Below are positions 53,701-64,000 of a stretch of 64,000 nt of DNA, one piece after another (position 1 is the stretch's first letter; every line of letters begins with the position of its first letter). A program made the translations under genes and the position numbers. The notes below the pieces were generated by a model. It had not been told where the DNA came from, did no database searches, and was given only the letters and a program-made list of their open reading frames with translations. Source of the stretch: Lepidonotus clava (taxonomy: Eukaryota > Annelida > Polychaeta > Phyllodocida > Polynoidae); NCBI GenBank assembly GCA_936440205.1, contig OW387140.1:29757659-29821658 (forward strand). The letters run 5' to 3'.

Positions 53701-54565
53701 AGAGCATGCCTTGGTGCTTTTCATTCAAAAATATGATAACTGCCCTTGCTTTTCTGTATCCCAGTAGTATATCTAATATATCAATCATTCCTGCCTCAGT
53801 GATTAGTGTTGGTACCATTTGAAATACTTGAATGCAGATTCCATTTTCCTTGGCTGTATTTGCTGTTCTTTTCCCAGCATTTTCTCCATAGCTTCCCTCA
53901 GAGTAAAGTATTGAGGCATAGGTCCAGTTCATTATCCCTAGGAAGTCAATAATGGCTCCTACCTGATATCTGTCAGGTGGGACCACCCTCAAAGCATACT
54001 CAAATCTGGATTTATCGCTCAATTCATCACTGGTTGCAAGACATCCTATGATTGGAATATGAAATACACCCAGCAAACTGGCAGCTAGAACAGCCTCTCT
54101 ACTGGATGTAGGACCTATTGCTCCTACAACATGGAATTTTCTCTGTGAATCTTGATTCTGACCATCACATTGTGGCTTCTGTCCTCCACCTGTTTGAGCA
54201 CTGCAGGAATCTGGAATAATGTACAGAGTTTGGGCCAGGGCTGCAAGATCTTTCACACAAGTGTTCAGTACAACAAAGCCAATTGTAATGTTGGGAAGAA
54301 GGTCTTGTTTCACATTTATTTGTTTGACAGCCCACACTGCAGCCTCTGTACCACTAAGGTAAAATTCATTAATTTCATCAGTACACAGACCCTGGCCCGT
54401 GTTGCCAGGCATTGTGATAGTGCTTAGTATGGCCAAGTTGATATCTCCTTCTTGCCCATAGCATGTTGTGGGAAAGTTGGGTATCAGTGGTTCAGATGCT
54501 GTCAGATGTTGTGCAAGTTGGATTAAAAATGGTATGGTTAATGACATTACTTTCAGGGAAGCCAT
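50776..54565 (-). CDS. Class C GPCR, metabotropic-glutamate-receptor type
   Basis: A cell-surface neurotransmitter-type receptor. Two coding exons, 54565-52457 and 51246-50776, join in phase 0 (VTLQ|IIAA) at the intron site after LISLQ that I recall for mGluRs; total 859 aa. Start ATG is at 54565, 27 nt inside an exon with acceptor TTTTGCAG. Signal peptide about 1-24; Venus-flytrap domain about 35-500; Cys-rich domain with CSKPC and CCWECHLCRENE; seven hydrophobic helices with SSRGLSLFILTGC, KTNRVHRIF and FNESWYIFVSVS. The cytoplasmic tail is very short (about 45 aa). Head-group residues of glutamate binding match (Thr178, Asp198, Tyr226, Asp307), but the side-chain contacts Arg78 and Lys409 of mGluR1 align with Asn66 and a non-Lys residue. 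The ligand may not be glutamate. Further 5' noncoding exons probably lie beyond 54.6 kb. Confidence 0.9.
51369..51869 (-). mobile_element. Solo LTR in the receptor intron
   Basis: 501 bp of the 61-kb LTR family in minus orientation, with the same TGTACTGACGTGGGTGG start and TAGTTCA end. A 4-bp target duplication AGGT flanks it (51365-51368 and 51870-51873). It lies inside the only coding intron of the receptor gene, in the same orientation as the gene. Confidence 0.85.
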
Positions 54566-54855
54566 TCTGGTCCAATTGCTTACTGAAAAAACCTGCAAAA
54601 TATAATAATGAGAATAAACTATTACTCTCCAGAGGTATATTTAGGCATTGTACGATGGGTGAAATATACAATTAGAACATAATCAAGTTACAACACTTGG
54701 TAAGAGAAATGCTTGGTATTCATAGATCCAGGTATGTAACCAGAGTTAGTATACCCGTGATATATTCTTCTGACTGTCCTTCTAGAATACTAGATGATAG
54801 CTAGGATGAACAAAAACATCTCTTTTAAAAATGGGTTAAGCTGTCATATACAATT

Positions 54856-55425
54856 TTAAAGGGAGGGGCCAGTGACAAAAAATTAGTATACTGTCGTGAT
54901 CCTTACCATCCAGGGAATAGCCATACCAAATTTTATACTTTTATCTCTAATAGTTTTTATTTTATGCACATTTTTGCTAATCAAACTTTGTTTATCTGCC
55001 TGCATCTGACAATGCCTGCACACAGCATTTATCTGTTTGTGACGTCACAAGCAGAACAGTTGGAAAATTATAAAACTGACAAAAAATGCAATACAAAATT
55101 TATTACATATTCTTTTTAAGTCTAAAAGAGATTAAAATCACAAAATTAATTGATTTATTAAAGAAAATTTGAAAAAAAGAAGCTTTTATGGAATTTAGAA
55201 ATTTGAAATTTAAATATAACTGTCATTTTGAGTGACGCCATATACAGACATCCTTTGTCAGGTGTGCAGGGGATTCAATCTGTCATCTGATATATAGACT
55301 AGGGTTTCTATGCAAGATATAAATTTATAGTTATAGAATTGTTTTGTTCTCATATTTAACCATTATGTCTACAGTATAAGATGGTAATTTTACAAAATTA
55401 AAATTTCACTGGCCCCTCTCTTTAA
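54856..55425. mobile_element. TTAA-type (piggyBac-like) MITE
   Basis: Inverted ends AGGGAGGGGCCAGTGA and AGAGAGGGGCCAGTGA (one mismatch) are each flanked by TTAA (54856-54859 and 55422-55425). A TTAA duplication is characteristic of piggyBac-type elements. There is no ORF. It lies just upstream of the receptor coding exon. Confidence 0.75.
55040..55047. promoter_or_regulatory. CRE palindrome inside the MITE
   Basis: TGACGTCA, the full CREB/ATF consensus, lies within the TTAA-type MITE upstream of the receptor gene. An 8-bp match can occur by chance. Confidence 0.3.
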
Positions 55426-56180
55426 AAATAATTATTGGTTTAGAACAATCTCTATGATCGTTAGTGTACACATATGCTCTACTTATGGCTTATTCTCACT
55501 CTGGAATAATGATATAACTCACAACAAGTAATGTCATATTCATAAGAATCATGCAATCAGAAAATTATATGAATGTGTAGCAAATCTAAGAAATAAGCAC
55601 ATTCAAGTATTGCATTGGTCTTCAATACTAAAAGTTTTATATACTTTTGCATCTTTGCATTATATCTGGGAAATACTTTTGCTTAAAATTCCTTGTGTTC
55701 AGAGAACAATGTTATTGATATGTTTTATAAATTCGATTACTTTGTGTGTCTAATTGGCGTGTACCCCCATTGGCCCAAAACCCCATGTCCACAGGTTTTT
55801 TTTCTTTTAGTATCATCAGTTTATAGACAAATACCATATTGAATCCTTTTATTCCCCCAATTCCTTGTGGTGTGAGACTTTCCAAAGTATCATAATCTAA
55901 AGATTTGTCTTTTTTCCACTTTCCTTTAAAGGAAATCTAGCATACAATGACTTTACTCATACATATCAGTATTCGTTCATGTTTACTGTATAAAATAGGT
56001 GGACTTAATTTTGTGTGATCTAATTGATTGCCTGAGAGAGCTTGAAAGTAAAATGTATAATAACCCCAAACCTCTAGGCGGACTGAGAGCAGGGTATGAC
56101 ATAGCTCGGGTACTGCTTGATAAGTGGTTCAGTGTAGGGTGATGGGCTGGGTGTCTGGAGTGGCCAGTCCTCTGACCTCC

Positions 56181-56999
56181 TGAACTGCAGTAGGTTAATT
56201 ATCCATTAAAGTTAAGGTCTCATTTAAGTAGTTGGTTTGCCTTTGGATAATAGCTAGCTCCTATCGCAGTCTCTCCGCATCTGACTGCTGTCGTTCAATA
56301 CATAGTAATAGTTCTGGTATTATGTGAGACATAACACTCGCGTGAAAGGATGTTCTTTATTTATTTCCTATGAATGCGTCCTACTCATGACAAGATCTCA
56401 ATGACAGTGAACAGTTCCAAGGAGACCACACTCGGTCAATGCAGCCCCCATCTAAGCAGTCTATCAGCTTCTATTCCAATTCCAGGATCAAGCTTCTAGA
56501 ACACAATCTTTCCAGGATGGTTAACTCACAACAACGTTCAGCTCTCTTTCTGAGTGCTGCCCTGAATGGCACTTATATATGGGGGTATGGACCCCTAAAA
56601 TCGACACTGCGACACGGGCATTTCTTAAATTCGACACGGCGACACAGCCGTTTTTTAAATTCGACAGGCGACATGGCAACTTAGGGACAAATGACATTGC
56701 TCTTTTCTTAAATTCGACATGCGACATCAGCTTTAAAAAGATATTGACAGGGGACATGGACATTTCTTAAATTCGACATGGGACATGGGTATTAAGTGAG
56801 TTATAATGACATGCGACAGGGCCTTTTTTTAAATTCGACACGTGACATGGGGACCCCCCGTCTAGACCCCCATATATGTCACTAGCTAGACTCCTCCCTA
56901 CTCTTTACCTTTGACAAAGAGTAATAGCTAAGGCGTGCGCTGATGTAAACACACTAACACTAAGCTTCTGAGTGTGAACTGACCACCTGCGTCAGTACA
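56181..56999 (-). mobile_element. Solo LTR carrying a nested insertion
   Basis: Same LTR family as 51369-51869, minus orientation; ends match (TGTACTGACGCAGG start, TAGG...CAGTTCA-type end). It is about 300 bp longer because of the insertion at about 56575-56876. No clear target duplication was found (CTCC against CATT). Confidence 0.8.
56575..56876. mobile_element. Nested MITE-like insertion with internal short repeats
   Basis: The inverted ends ATATGGGGGTATGGAC and ATATGGGGGTCTAGAC bound about 300 bp absent from the other LTR copies. Inside, a motif CTTAAATTCGACA(T/C)GCGACA recurs about six times, so it resembles a MITE that carries a small satellite. Confidence 0.55.
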
Positions 57000-57332
57000 C
57001 ATTCCCGGATCCACATGCACCTCATCCCTCTGTACGCTGAGCACAAAATACAACAGTCAATCATTGATTAGTTTTACTCTGTTAGATTGCTATAAACTCA
57101 AATCATTTTAATGTGTCAAATATAATGTTGTTCTGAAATAGCTCCTCAATCATCAATTCCTTAAAGTTAAATAGTTCTTACTTTTCTCATAAAAAGGATA
57201 CTTAGCAAGCTAAAGGTTTCCCTATGTAACTGAAGGGTATGTTATTGAAATAATTCTTGCCTGGGGGCTATAATATGCATTTCCCCCCAGTATATTCAAG
57301 GGGGTATCTGCGAGAGATGAGTTTTAGCAATC
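57000..57332. other. Gene-free stretch
   Basis: AT-rich with no coding or repeat signal that I could identify. Confidence 0.4.
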
Positions 57333-58046
57333 AAGGATAGACACCAGTGGTTGAGGGGTGAATGGCGTGACTCTCTTTGATCAAAATTAAAATATTTCTT
57401 TACAATAGTATTACAAGAAAACATTAAATTGGCAATAAATAACCATATCTATTGATATAAATCATATAAAGATATGTAAAACAACGACTGTAGAGTATGG
57501 ACATAAATTTGAAAATCAAAATTTTCAATTTTATCTTTTGAACATTGATATCTCCCTTAATATCTAGACTAGAGCTTTGAAATTTTTAGTACATCTCCTT
57601 GACATATGAAGGGAGGGAAGCGTGTCTCGAAATTTTGATATAGGTCTTAGTTATGTATTTATGAAATGTAGAAAATGTAAATGCAAAAAAATCTTAAAAT
57701 GTTTCCCCTTTTTGCCCGTTTTTGTCCATAAAATAAAATCTTTGGCCTAAATAAGAAATCTGGGACACTCTTTCCTGCATATGATACTTATGAAGGTGTG
57801 CGAGGAAGTTTATTCATGTCAGTTAAATATTAGCAGAGATGTGGATGTTCAAAAAATAAAAGTAAAAAATTCAGTTTAAAATTAATTAAATCTCGATTTC
57901 TAATTCCCTTATAACTTCCCTAGCCAATGGAAAGAGAAAAAAATATGCTCTTTTAAAATGATGTATAATATGTTAGGATCAGAGCGCTATTAAAGAATAC
58001 ATTGGTAATTTCTTGAATTCGCCGTTGATCACTGGTGTCTATCCTT
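57333..58046. mobile_element. DNA-transposon-like inverted-repeat element
   Basis: AAGGATAGACACCAGTG at the left end and its exact complement at 58030-58046 define a 714-bp unit with no ORF. Target duplications are not clear, so superfamily is open. Confidence 0.55.
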
Positions 58047-59879
58047 AATGTACTTTCCAGAAGAGAGAAATAATGAAAATATAAAATGTCTCCTAATCAA
58101 ACTTAGATACACTATCATTTAATTTATCTACACGCATTAATTAAGGGCTCCAGGGGCATGAAAATAGCAGAAATGTATGTACGAGAGATGTATCTATGAG
58201 GATTTATAATAATTGGTCTTATGTTGGTACCCCATAATTATATTTTTTATCAGTCATCTCTATAATAGTTTTAGAGTTCCAAATTTAAAACTAACAGACT
58301 GTTCAATTGTATTGGGTGTCAATAACGAGAATAATGCTAAATTGGTAATAAATTGGTATATACGAGAGATTAACCCATTATGTATTTACAAGATGATAGA
58401 CATTGGATATCATAAAAATAACAAAATTTTGTTAACATTGCCCTTTTTCAAAAGTGTGTAACTTTGTCAACTACAATCACATTTTGACATAATATTGGTA
58501 TCATTTGAAAGCTGTAGTAATGCTTATGAATCTACCATTTCTACAGGGTGCATCCTAGCCCTGTGGTAGGCCATTATGTTAGTTCATAATCATCAAGTTA
58601 AGAACCAATTCTAACAATCTTGCACATTGATTGGTGATACTGAGGCCTTGGGCCAATTTCTGTCTGAATTATAGCATGATATCTATAATTATTTTGAAAA
58701 AATATAGTTGTTAGGTCTATAATTCCCATGTACTTTTTTCATTTTTTTACCACTCCAATGCTACTCTTAACGTAGAATGTACCTGTAGCAGTACTATGAT
58801 GAAAATTAAATTTTGGAGCATGGTCGCTCTATATTAGACATTTATAAAGAGCTATAGTGGCCACCTTCTTGGGAAAGAGAAGTGGGGTACTTTTTCTAAA
58901 TCCAATATGAAAAGAAATAATTTGTAGTGAAACTTAACTCACCTTTTTCTTGTAAAACATACCTCATATCTCATCTTACAAGGACATATCAATTTATGGT
59001 CTAGTATGGTCACTAATCAATTATAGCTAGAATTTAGATTAATGTGACAGAATACAACTGAAAAGTGCATTAACCATGATAAGAACTTTTAATAAACCTT
59101 ACCATTTCATCCAGTACAGCTGTTCCCGTCACACAGATTATCAGACAAATGCATTGTTGCTAATGTGAGCAGTGTAGCCATACCAAAGATACCTCTTTAC
59201 TGCATCCACTCAAAACAAGCAGTAATAGGCCTATATAAGTGAGTAGGGTGTGCCCAAGAAAATTAGTAATGGTTGGATCAAATGACGTCAGTGCAGACAT
59301 GATTACAAGAATCATATCATTCCCTGCAAGTGATCAATACACAAGTTTCCTCTGAGAAATACAAGAGGCAAACCTCTTGTGTTCTTTCAAGGGGGTTGGG
59401 TGCAATCAAGTGCATTGGAACCAGATACTTTATGATTGAGGGCTTACAGACAGATTAATTAGAGATTAGACATTGCTGATACTATTGCATATATAGATAC
59501 ACACCCATGCATTGGCAACATGAGACAGTCTTCAATGTATTACATTTTTAACAAACTGTAAACTCTAATTATAGGGCCCCTGCAAACTATACTTCATCGT
59601 GGTTTATAAGACAGTTGTCTTGTGACATGACACACCTCTCGAAGACACCACATTGCATAAACCAGGAATTCAAAAAATGACCATGAGATTATTTGACTTT
59701 TGTTTTGTCATCACTCACTAACCAAAATTACATGTGATCTTGTTATACTGTAAACAATACTTGCAGTAATCAGAGTGAGTTAGGTATCTTGTACAAAAAA
59801 GTTTCTTTTCCCACAAGATTTACTAAGATAAAAAGAGACTTGTTCCATCTCAAAAGAAATATAAAATTCAGTGAAAAAA
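58047..59879. other. Gene-free stretch upstream of the receptor gene
   Basis: No coding ORF, tRNA or strong repeat was seen. It could hold 5' noncoding exons of the receptor gene, which I cannot place without transcripts. Confidence 0.4.
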
Positions 59880-59884
59880 GGTCA

Positions 59885-60425
59885 GTTAACTGCTGGTAAA
59901 TCTTGCCTTACGAATTCATAAAGTTGTTGGAGCTCACATAGTATAATTCTGCTTCATACATTAGTTAAGTATCTAACATTGTATCAAGTTGCATGTTGAT
60001 TTCTAAGGAAATCCATGAACTCGTACAAAATGATTTTATTCAACTCTATTATATAGGTTGAGAAGAAATAGCCAGTCCCTCATCACTCTTTTAGCTATTC
60101 TAAACTTTAATTTTTTTTCTCTCACTTTTGGTTAGAAAGGAGTAGGCATTATTCATGAGTATCCTTAATAGAAATCGCATTGTTGAGAGATCATATCTAT
60201 AGAGTTAAACATTTCTTTAAGATGCCTAAATTTTCATACCTTTCTTGCATAGTAAAGCCTGTGAATCTAAGTACAGTATGAAAATAACCATGATCACAAT
60301 ATCCCTCAACTTCAACCCCATGACCCTGTTATATAAAGCACAATTATAATCCTCATACATAATATAATCCTAGGCACTGCAAATATGATGTATACATTTC
60401 ACTTCACTGGTTGAGTTGACATTAA
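59885..60425 (+). pseudogene. Decayed duplicate of the CCDC102A last exon and 3' flank
   Basis: Three blocks match the CCDC102A region in order. About 59890-59960 matches the last intron near 22390-22460. About 60050-60110 matches the acceptor and last exon (AGGTTGAGAAGAA, then AGCCAGTCCCTCAT) near 23875-23920. About 60140-60425 matches 3' flank sequence near 24900-25190 (for example TTATATAAAGCACA and ATAATCCTAGGCAC). The exon copy has an early in-frame stop after the conserved start (AGA AAT AGC shifts against AGA AGC AGC) and loses the acidic tail. The 118-bp minisatellite and most of the 3' UTR are missing here. It is a truncated genomic duplicate, not a processed copy, since intron sequence is included. 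Confidence 0.8.
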
Positions 60426-60954
60426 CCCCTTAACCTGATAAGGCCATATTTGGCCACCATATGGGTGTGGCCCATGAACTAGAGGTAATTTCCAAGGTCA
60501 TTTACCAGCTGTTTACCAATTGATAAAAGAATATTTTACTCATTGGCTGAAGAGATACATATTTCCAAGTTCATTAAGGAACAATCACGCCATTTTGTTT
60601 CAAACTCCACACAGTGAAAGTCATACCCATACAGGTACCAAAAATGCAAAGATAACGAGGGGTCACTTTGCAAACTTTTCCACTAAAGTAGTCTTAATAT
60701 ATGTTAGTTATTCAAAAATAATCATGCAAAGTAGATTTCAAAATATGATTTTAGTTACCAATTATTTTGATAAAATGATATAATGACCAGCCTTATGCTT
60801 TTAATAGATGTGTTTATGTTTTCTCAAGTGAGAGAGAAATATATATGTAATATATATTTTTAACTTGAGATTTGCAAATAAAATAACTACTTCAAAAATA
60901 CAAAAATCTAAAGCTGAAAATTGCTCTAAAATTTTATATCACATGCATACAGAT

Positions 60955-61488
60955 TGTACTGACGTGGGTGGCCAGTCCATGTTTGGGCATTAAGGCATGA
61001 GCTTTAGACGCACACGCGTAAGCCGTGTTTCACTTTGTTAATGGTGAAATGGGGGAGGAGTCATGGTGTGACGTACCACTCTAAAAAAAACGGGTTCCGC
61101 TTGTAGTCAGTCAGAGTTCACTGTAACGCTGTGTGAGTAACATCCAGGGAAGGTTGGTCCTTTAACCTGCAGTCTTGGTTCTGGGGAGAGGCATGGAAAT
61201 CGTGTAAGAGCGCGGGAGCGTTGACTGAATGTGTTTGAGGGGATTCTTACCTCGGGACTGATCATGGTCAATCGAGTTCTTGTCACAAAACGACTATACA
61301 CAGGATAATAAACAAACAATATCCTTTCATGCGAGTGTTCATGTCTTACATGATGTGGGAACTATAATTATCTATTGGACGACGGCAGTCGACGAGGAGG
61401 AGACTGCGTATGGAGCTAGTTATTATCAATAAACTAAGTACAACTTTATGCACCCTATAAATAACGGATAATTAACCTCTATAGTTCA
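60955..61488 (+). repeat. 5' LTR of the second Gypsy element
   Basis: 534 bp with ends TGTACTGACGTGGG and TATAGTTCA. Internal blocks CCTTTCATGCGAGTGTTCATG and CTATTGGACGACGGCAGTCG are shared with the minus-strand solo LTRs. A sequence related to the primer-binding site of the 29-kb element follows at once. Confidence 0.85.
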
Positions 61489-61550
61489 ATTGATAGAGAA
61501 ATACCCGAATGGATTACCGGTGTTCGGTCGTACGGACATGAACTCTTGTT

Positions 61551-63403
61551 GTGTTCAGGACTACAGGTGAGTCCTTCATCTCTAGCGCCTGCAGGGCACT
61601 ACGTGGAATAGATGGATGGCCGGGTGATGAACTGATGAAGTCAAGCCGCAGTTCAACAGGACCCTCACCTTCTTCTCCAGGGGGGCTACCTGGCCGGGGA
61701 AGCGAACATCAGACACGCTCGAAGGGCGAACCACTTCCTTACATCCTAGGGTCACGAGATGAGCCTATCTTCGACGGGAGACTCCGTAATCTAAACGGCG
61801 GAGAAAACGCCAAAGGATCGGACAAAAAATTGATCAGTCAAACGCCTCTACCGATAACCTCTCATGCCCTCCCAGCCAAGCTCGGGGGAAAAGGCCAACC
61901 GGAGGAAACTACACGGAACGATCCAGGGCATAGCTGCCCTTACCCTGAGGAGGAGTACAGTGCTGTAACCTATGCCATTGGCCAGGCAATTGGTCCGCAG
62001 TACGGTGCTTTTACTAGTGGACTTTCTTCACCTGATTCAGCCAAAGTGAGAAAGACACTGGAAACTCCTTTTCCGGCCGCCGCGACAGCTTCCTCAGCGG
62101 AGCGGACAGGGCTCATCTCCACTCCCACGGAGCGGGGTACTGACCTCGAACAACCGGCAACCGCTACCAGGGGAGACGTCTCAACACAGCACGGTAACCT
62201 TACTAACCCTTTTACCCCCCATACACCGTCCAAACCCATTGTCCAGGGTCCTGTACTTGCTCCTAGGAAAAGTAGGGAAGGAAGCGCAGAAGGGGATGGG
62301 GAGGGATCAAATCAAGGAAAATCACCAAGTGTATCTGCTTTATTGTCCAGGGCAAGATTAGACTTCCCTAAACCTAATACAGAAACAGTTACACCAGGTG
62401 TTAGTGAGAAGGTTTCTTCACCTGGCAGTTCTGGGAGTTCTTTTGAAAAGATAGGAAGTGGGGAATCGTCTAAAGAAAGTAGTATATACGATAATAATAA
62501 AGATCAGGAATTATTTGATTCTAATGAAGGCTCAATAGAAGATGGGCAGTCTAATGAATTAGAAGAAGGCTCAGATAATCAAGCTTCTGAGGACGAACAG
62601 GGAAACTTAGATAACGATATCGAGTCTAATCCTGGTCATATACCTGTTGTACAAGATCTGGTAAATATGGCGGACAAGGTCCCTCACTTGAGATTACTGT
62701 GGTTTCATGGGAAAGAAACAGAGAGTGTCGATAAATACTTCCAGGAGCTGAAGCGATATAAAGCTATTAATTTTATGGCTGGGACAACGACCGGCTATTA
62801 GCTATGACATTAATCGGGCTGAAAGAGCGAGCAGACAATTGGGCAAATACGCTTCCAGACGGGGAGAAAGATACTTTCGAGCACTTGAGAGACTCTATGT
62901 TCAAGATATTTGGCGATAGACGCGCCAAATGGCAGAAACACGTTGATTTCTGTCACCTAGCCCAAACCAAAGACCAGTGTGTATTAGATTTTGCAGGTCT
63001 TTTGAAACAAAGGCAAACAAAATGTGAAGTGAATGAAAATACCATATTAGCAGTCTTTTTAGATGGACTGAAGGCTAATATAGCAAAGCAAGTTGCGGTA
63101 ATGAATCCCGTGTCGTTTGACGAAGCTGTATCCGCGGCTACACGAATCGAATCTCTCGACAAAAAGTCAGGTGCCAAAATCTCGGTGGCAACAGCAGAGC
63201 TGTCAAACGAGAAACCTCAGGTTACTGAGAAACAGTCCATGGACCACGTGCTGGACAAATTTAATTTAGTCCTTGCATGTATGGAGGCTAATCCATGGAC
63301 ACAGAAGGGTCCGGAGACGCCTCCTCCGCCTCCACCTAGTGTGCCAAGTAACCCCCCCCCAAGGGAATTGGGGAAGGGGAGGCCACAGGGGAGGGGGAGG
63401 TAA
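61551..63403 (+). pseudogene. Gag region of the second Gypsy element
   Basis: Two consecutive ORFs (61551-62801 and 62804-63403) cover an N-terminal Ser/Pro-rich region with an acidic stretch, then capsid sequence (KIFGDRRAKWQKH, FAGLLKQRQTKCE, FLDGLKANIAKQVAVMNP). It is homologous to gag of the 29-kb element but lacks the collagen-like tract. A knuckle-like motif follows further downstream. Treated as a fossil. Confidence 0.75.
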
Positions 63404-63739
63404 GCAGGGCAATAGGGACTCTCGCCAACAGGATGGTGGGAAAAATTATCAGAGTCAGGATCAATCAAAGAAACCCACGCATCAAGGGACTTAAAAAAAG
63501 GTGTTACCCATGCGTGATGACACAAAGTATTGCGTAGTGCATCAAATGTATGGGCACCCTAACGAATCATGTTTCTGGCTGATTAAGAGGTTACAAGAGA
63601 AACCTCCTTACACCTCTAGCGTGCCCCGCAACAAAGAGAAAGATCAGGGGGCGGGAAACTAAAGAGCTGGTCCGCCCACCCAACCGTTGAATTATTTCAG
63701 GCGGACGGGCCAGCACGACGGGAACAGGGAGATGATGCT

Positions 63740-64000
63740 ATCTTCCTAAATCTTGAAATCGGGCATTTTCAAGTAAAATCTTTAGTGGATACAGGCGCAA
63801 GTGATTGCTTTATTTCTCAGAAATTTAGAGAAAGGTTACCAACAGAATGTATTCAGGACGCCTGGGATGTGAAAACAGGAACAATAAGTTTGGCTGATAA
63901 TACTTACAAGTCCGACTTAAATTCAAAATTGCTGAATCTACTGCATACAATGAATTTAATGTGGTAGATAGTCTCTGTCATGAGATAGTAATCGGACGAA
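63740..64000 (+). pseudogene. Start of pol (protease) of the second Gypsy element
   Basis: LVDTGASDCF and the following SLADNTY match the aspartic protease of the 29-kb element (LVDTGASDCF and SLADNSS). The rest of pol is outside the window. Confidence 0.7.

Larger units (their letters stand above)
60955..64000 (+). mobile_element. Second Ty3/Gypsy element, 5' part, decayed, runs off the window
   Basis: Begins with a 534-bp LTR and continues through gag into the protease start of pol, then leaves the window. Gag and protease are clearly related to those of the 29-kb element but well diverged. It looks broken, with roughly two or three breaks in the visible part, so it is an older fossil. It shares its LTR family with the solo LTRs at 8.7, 51.4 and 56.2 kb. 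Confidence 0.85.

Overview
The window is animal genomic DNA: AT-rich, with intron-split genes that use GT-AG splice sites, many mobile-element fossils and no bacterial-type operons. The gene set (a C2H2 zinc-finger protein, CCDC102A and a metabotropic-glutamate-type receptor) with env-bearing Gypsy elements and hAT-, Harbinger- and TTAA-type MITEs suggests a marine invertebrate. A lophotrochozoan or an invertebrate deuterostome would fit; sequence alone does not settle which.

Layout. At 1-7.8 kb, on the minus strand, lies a large zinc-finger gene. Six coding exons are visible with phases that agree exactly; the 3' end is off the window. A noncoding first exon and a TCTCGCGAGA-type promoter sit near 7.75 kb. 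At 7.9-16.7 kb there is no gene, but there are a solo LTR, a hAT-like MITE, a Harbinger-like MITE, palindromes and a short tandem repeat. At 16.7-24.0 kb, on the plus strand, CCDC102A has eight coding exons (531 aa) and a 118-bp minisatellite in its last intron. At 24-29 kb there is its 3' flank and intergenic DNA. At 29.05-48.71 kb lies a very large (19.66 kb) Ty3/Gypsy LTR element. Its two 603-bp LTRs look identical. It carries gag, pol, a baculovirus-F-like env, a long 3' region and an antisense ORF that resembles a degenerate SGNH/GDSL-type protein. At 50.8-54.6 kb, on the minus strand, is a class C GPCR of mGluR type with two coding exons and a solo LTR in the intron. At 54.6-60.4 kb there are MITEs, another solo LTR with a nested insertion, and a decayed duplicate of the CCDC102A 3' end. 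From 60.95 kb to the window end there is a second, older Gypsy element of a related family, cut by the window edge.

How parts relate. The zinc-finger gene and CCDC102A are head-to-head and may share a promoter region near 7.7-7.9 kb. CCDC102A and the receptor gene are linked by a decayed copy of the CCDC102A last exon and 3' flank that lies beyond the receptor. Four LTRs (8.7, 51.4, 56.2 and 61.0 kb) belong to one family with ends TGTACTGA...TAGTTCA, so this family has shaped the whole window. The large 29-48 kb element has similar LTR ends and is a very recent arrival. All calls come from reading the sequence; no database search was run.
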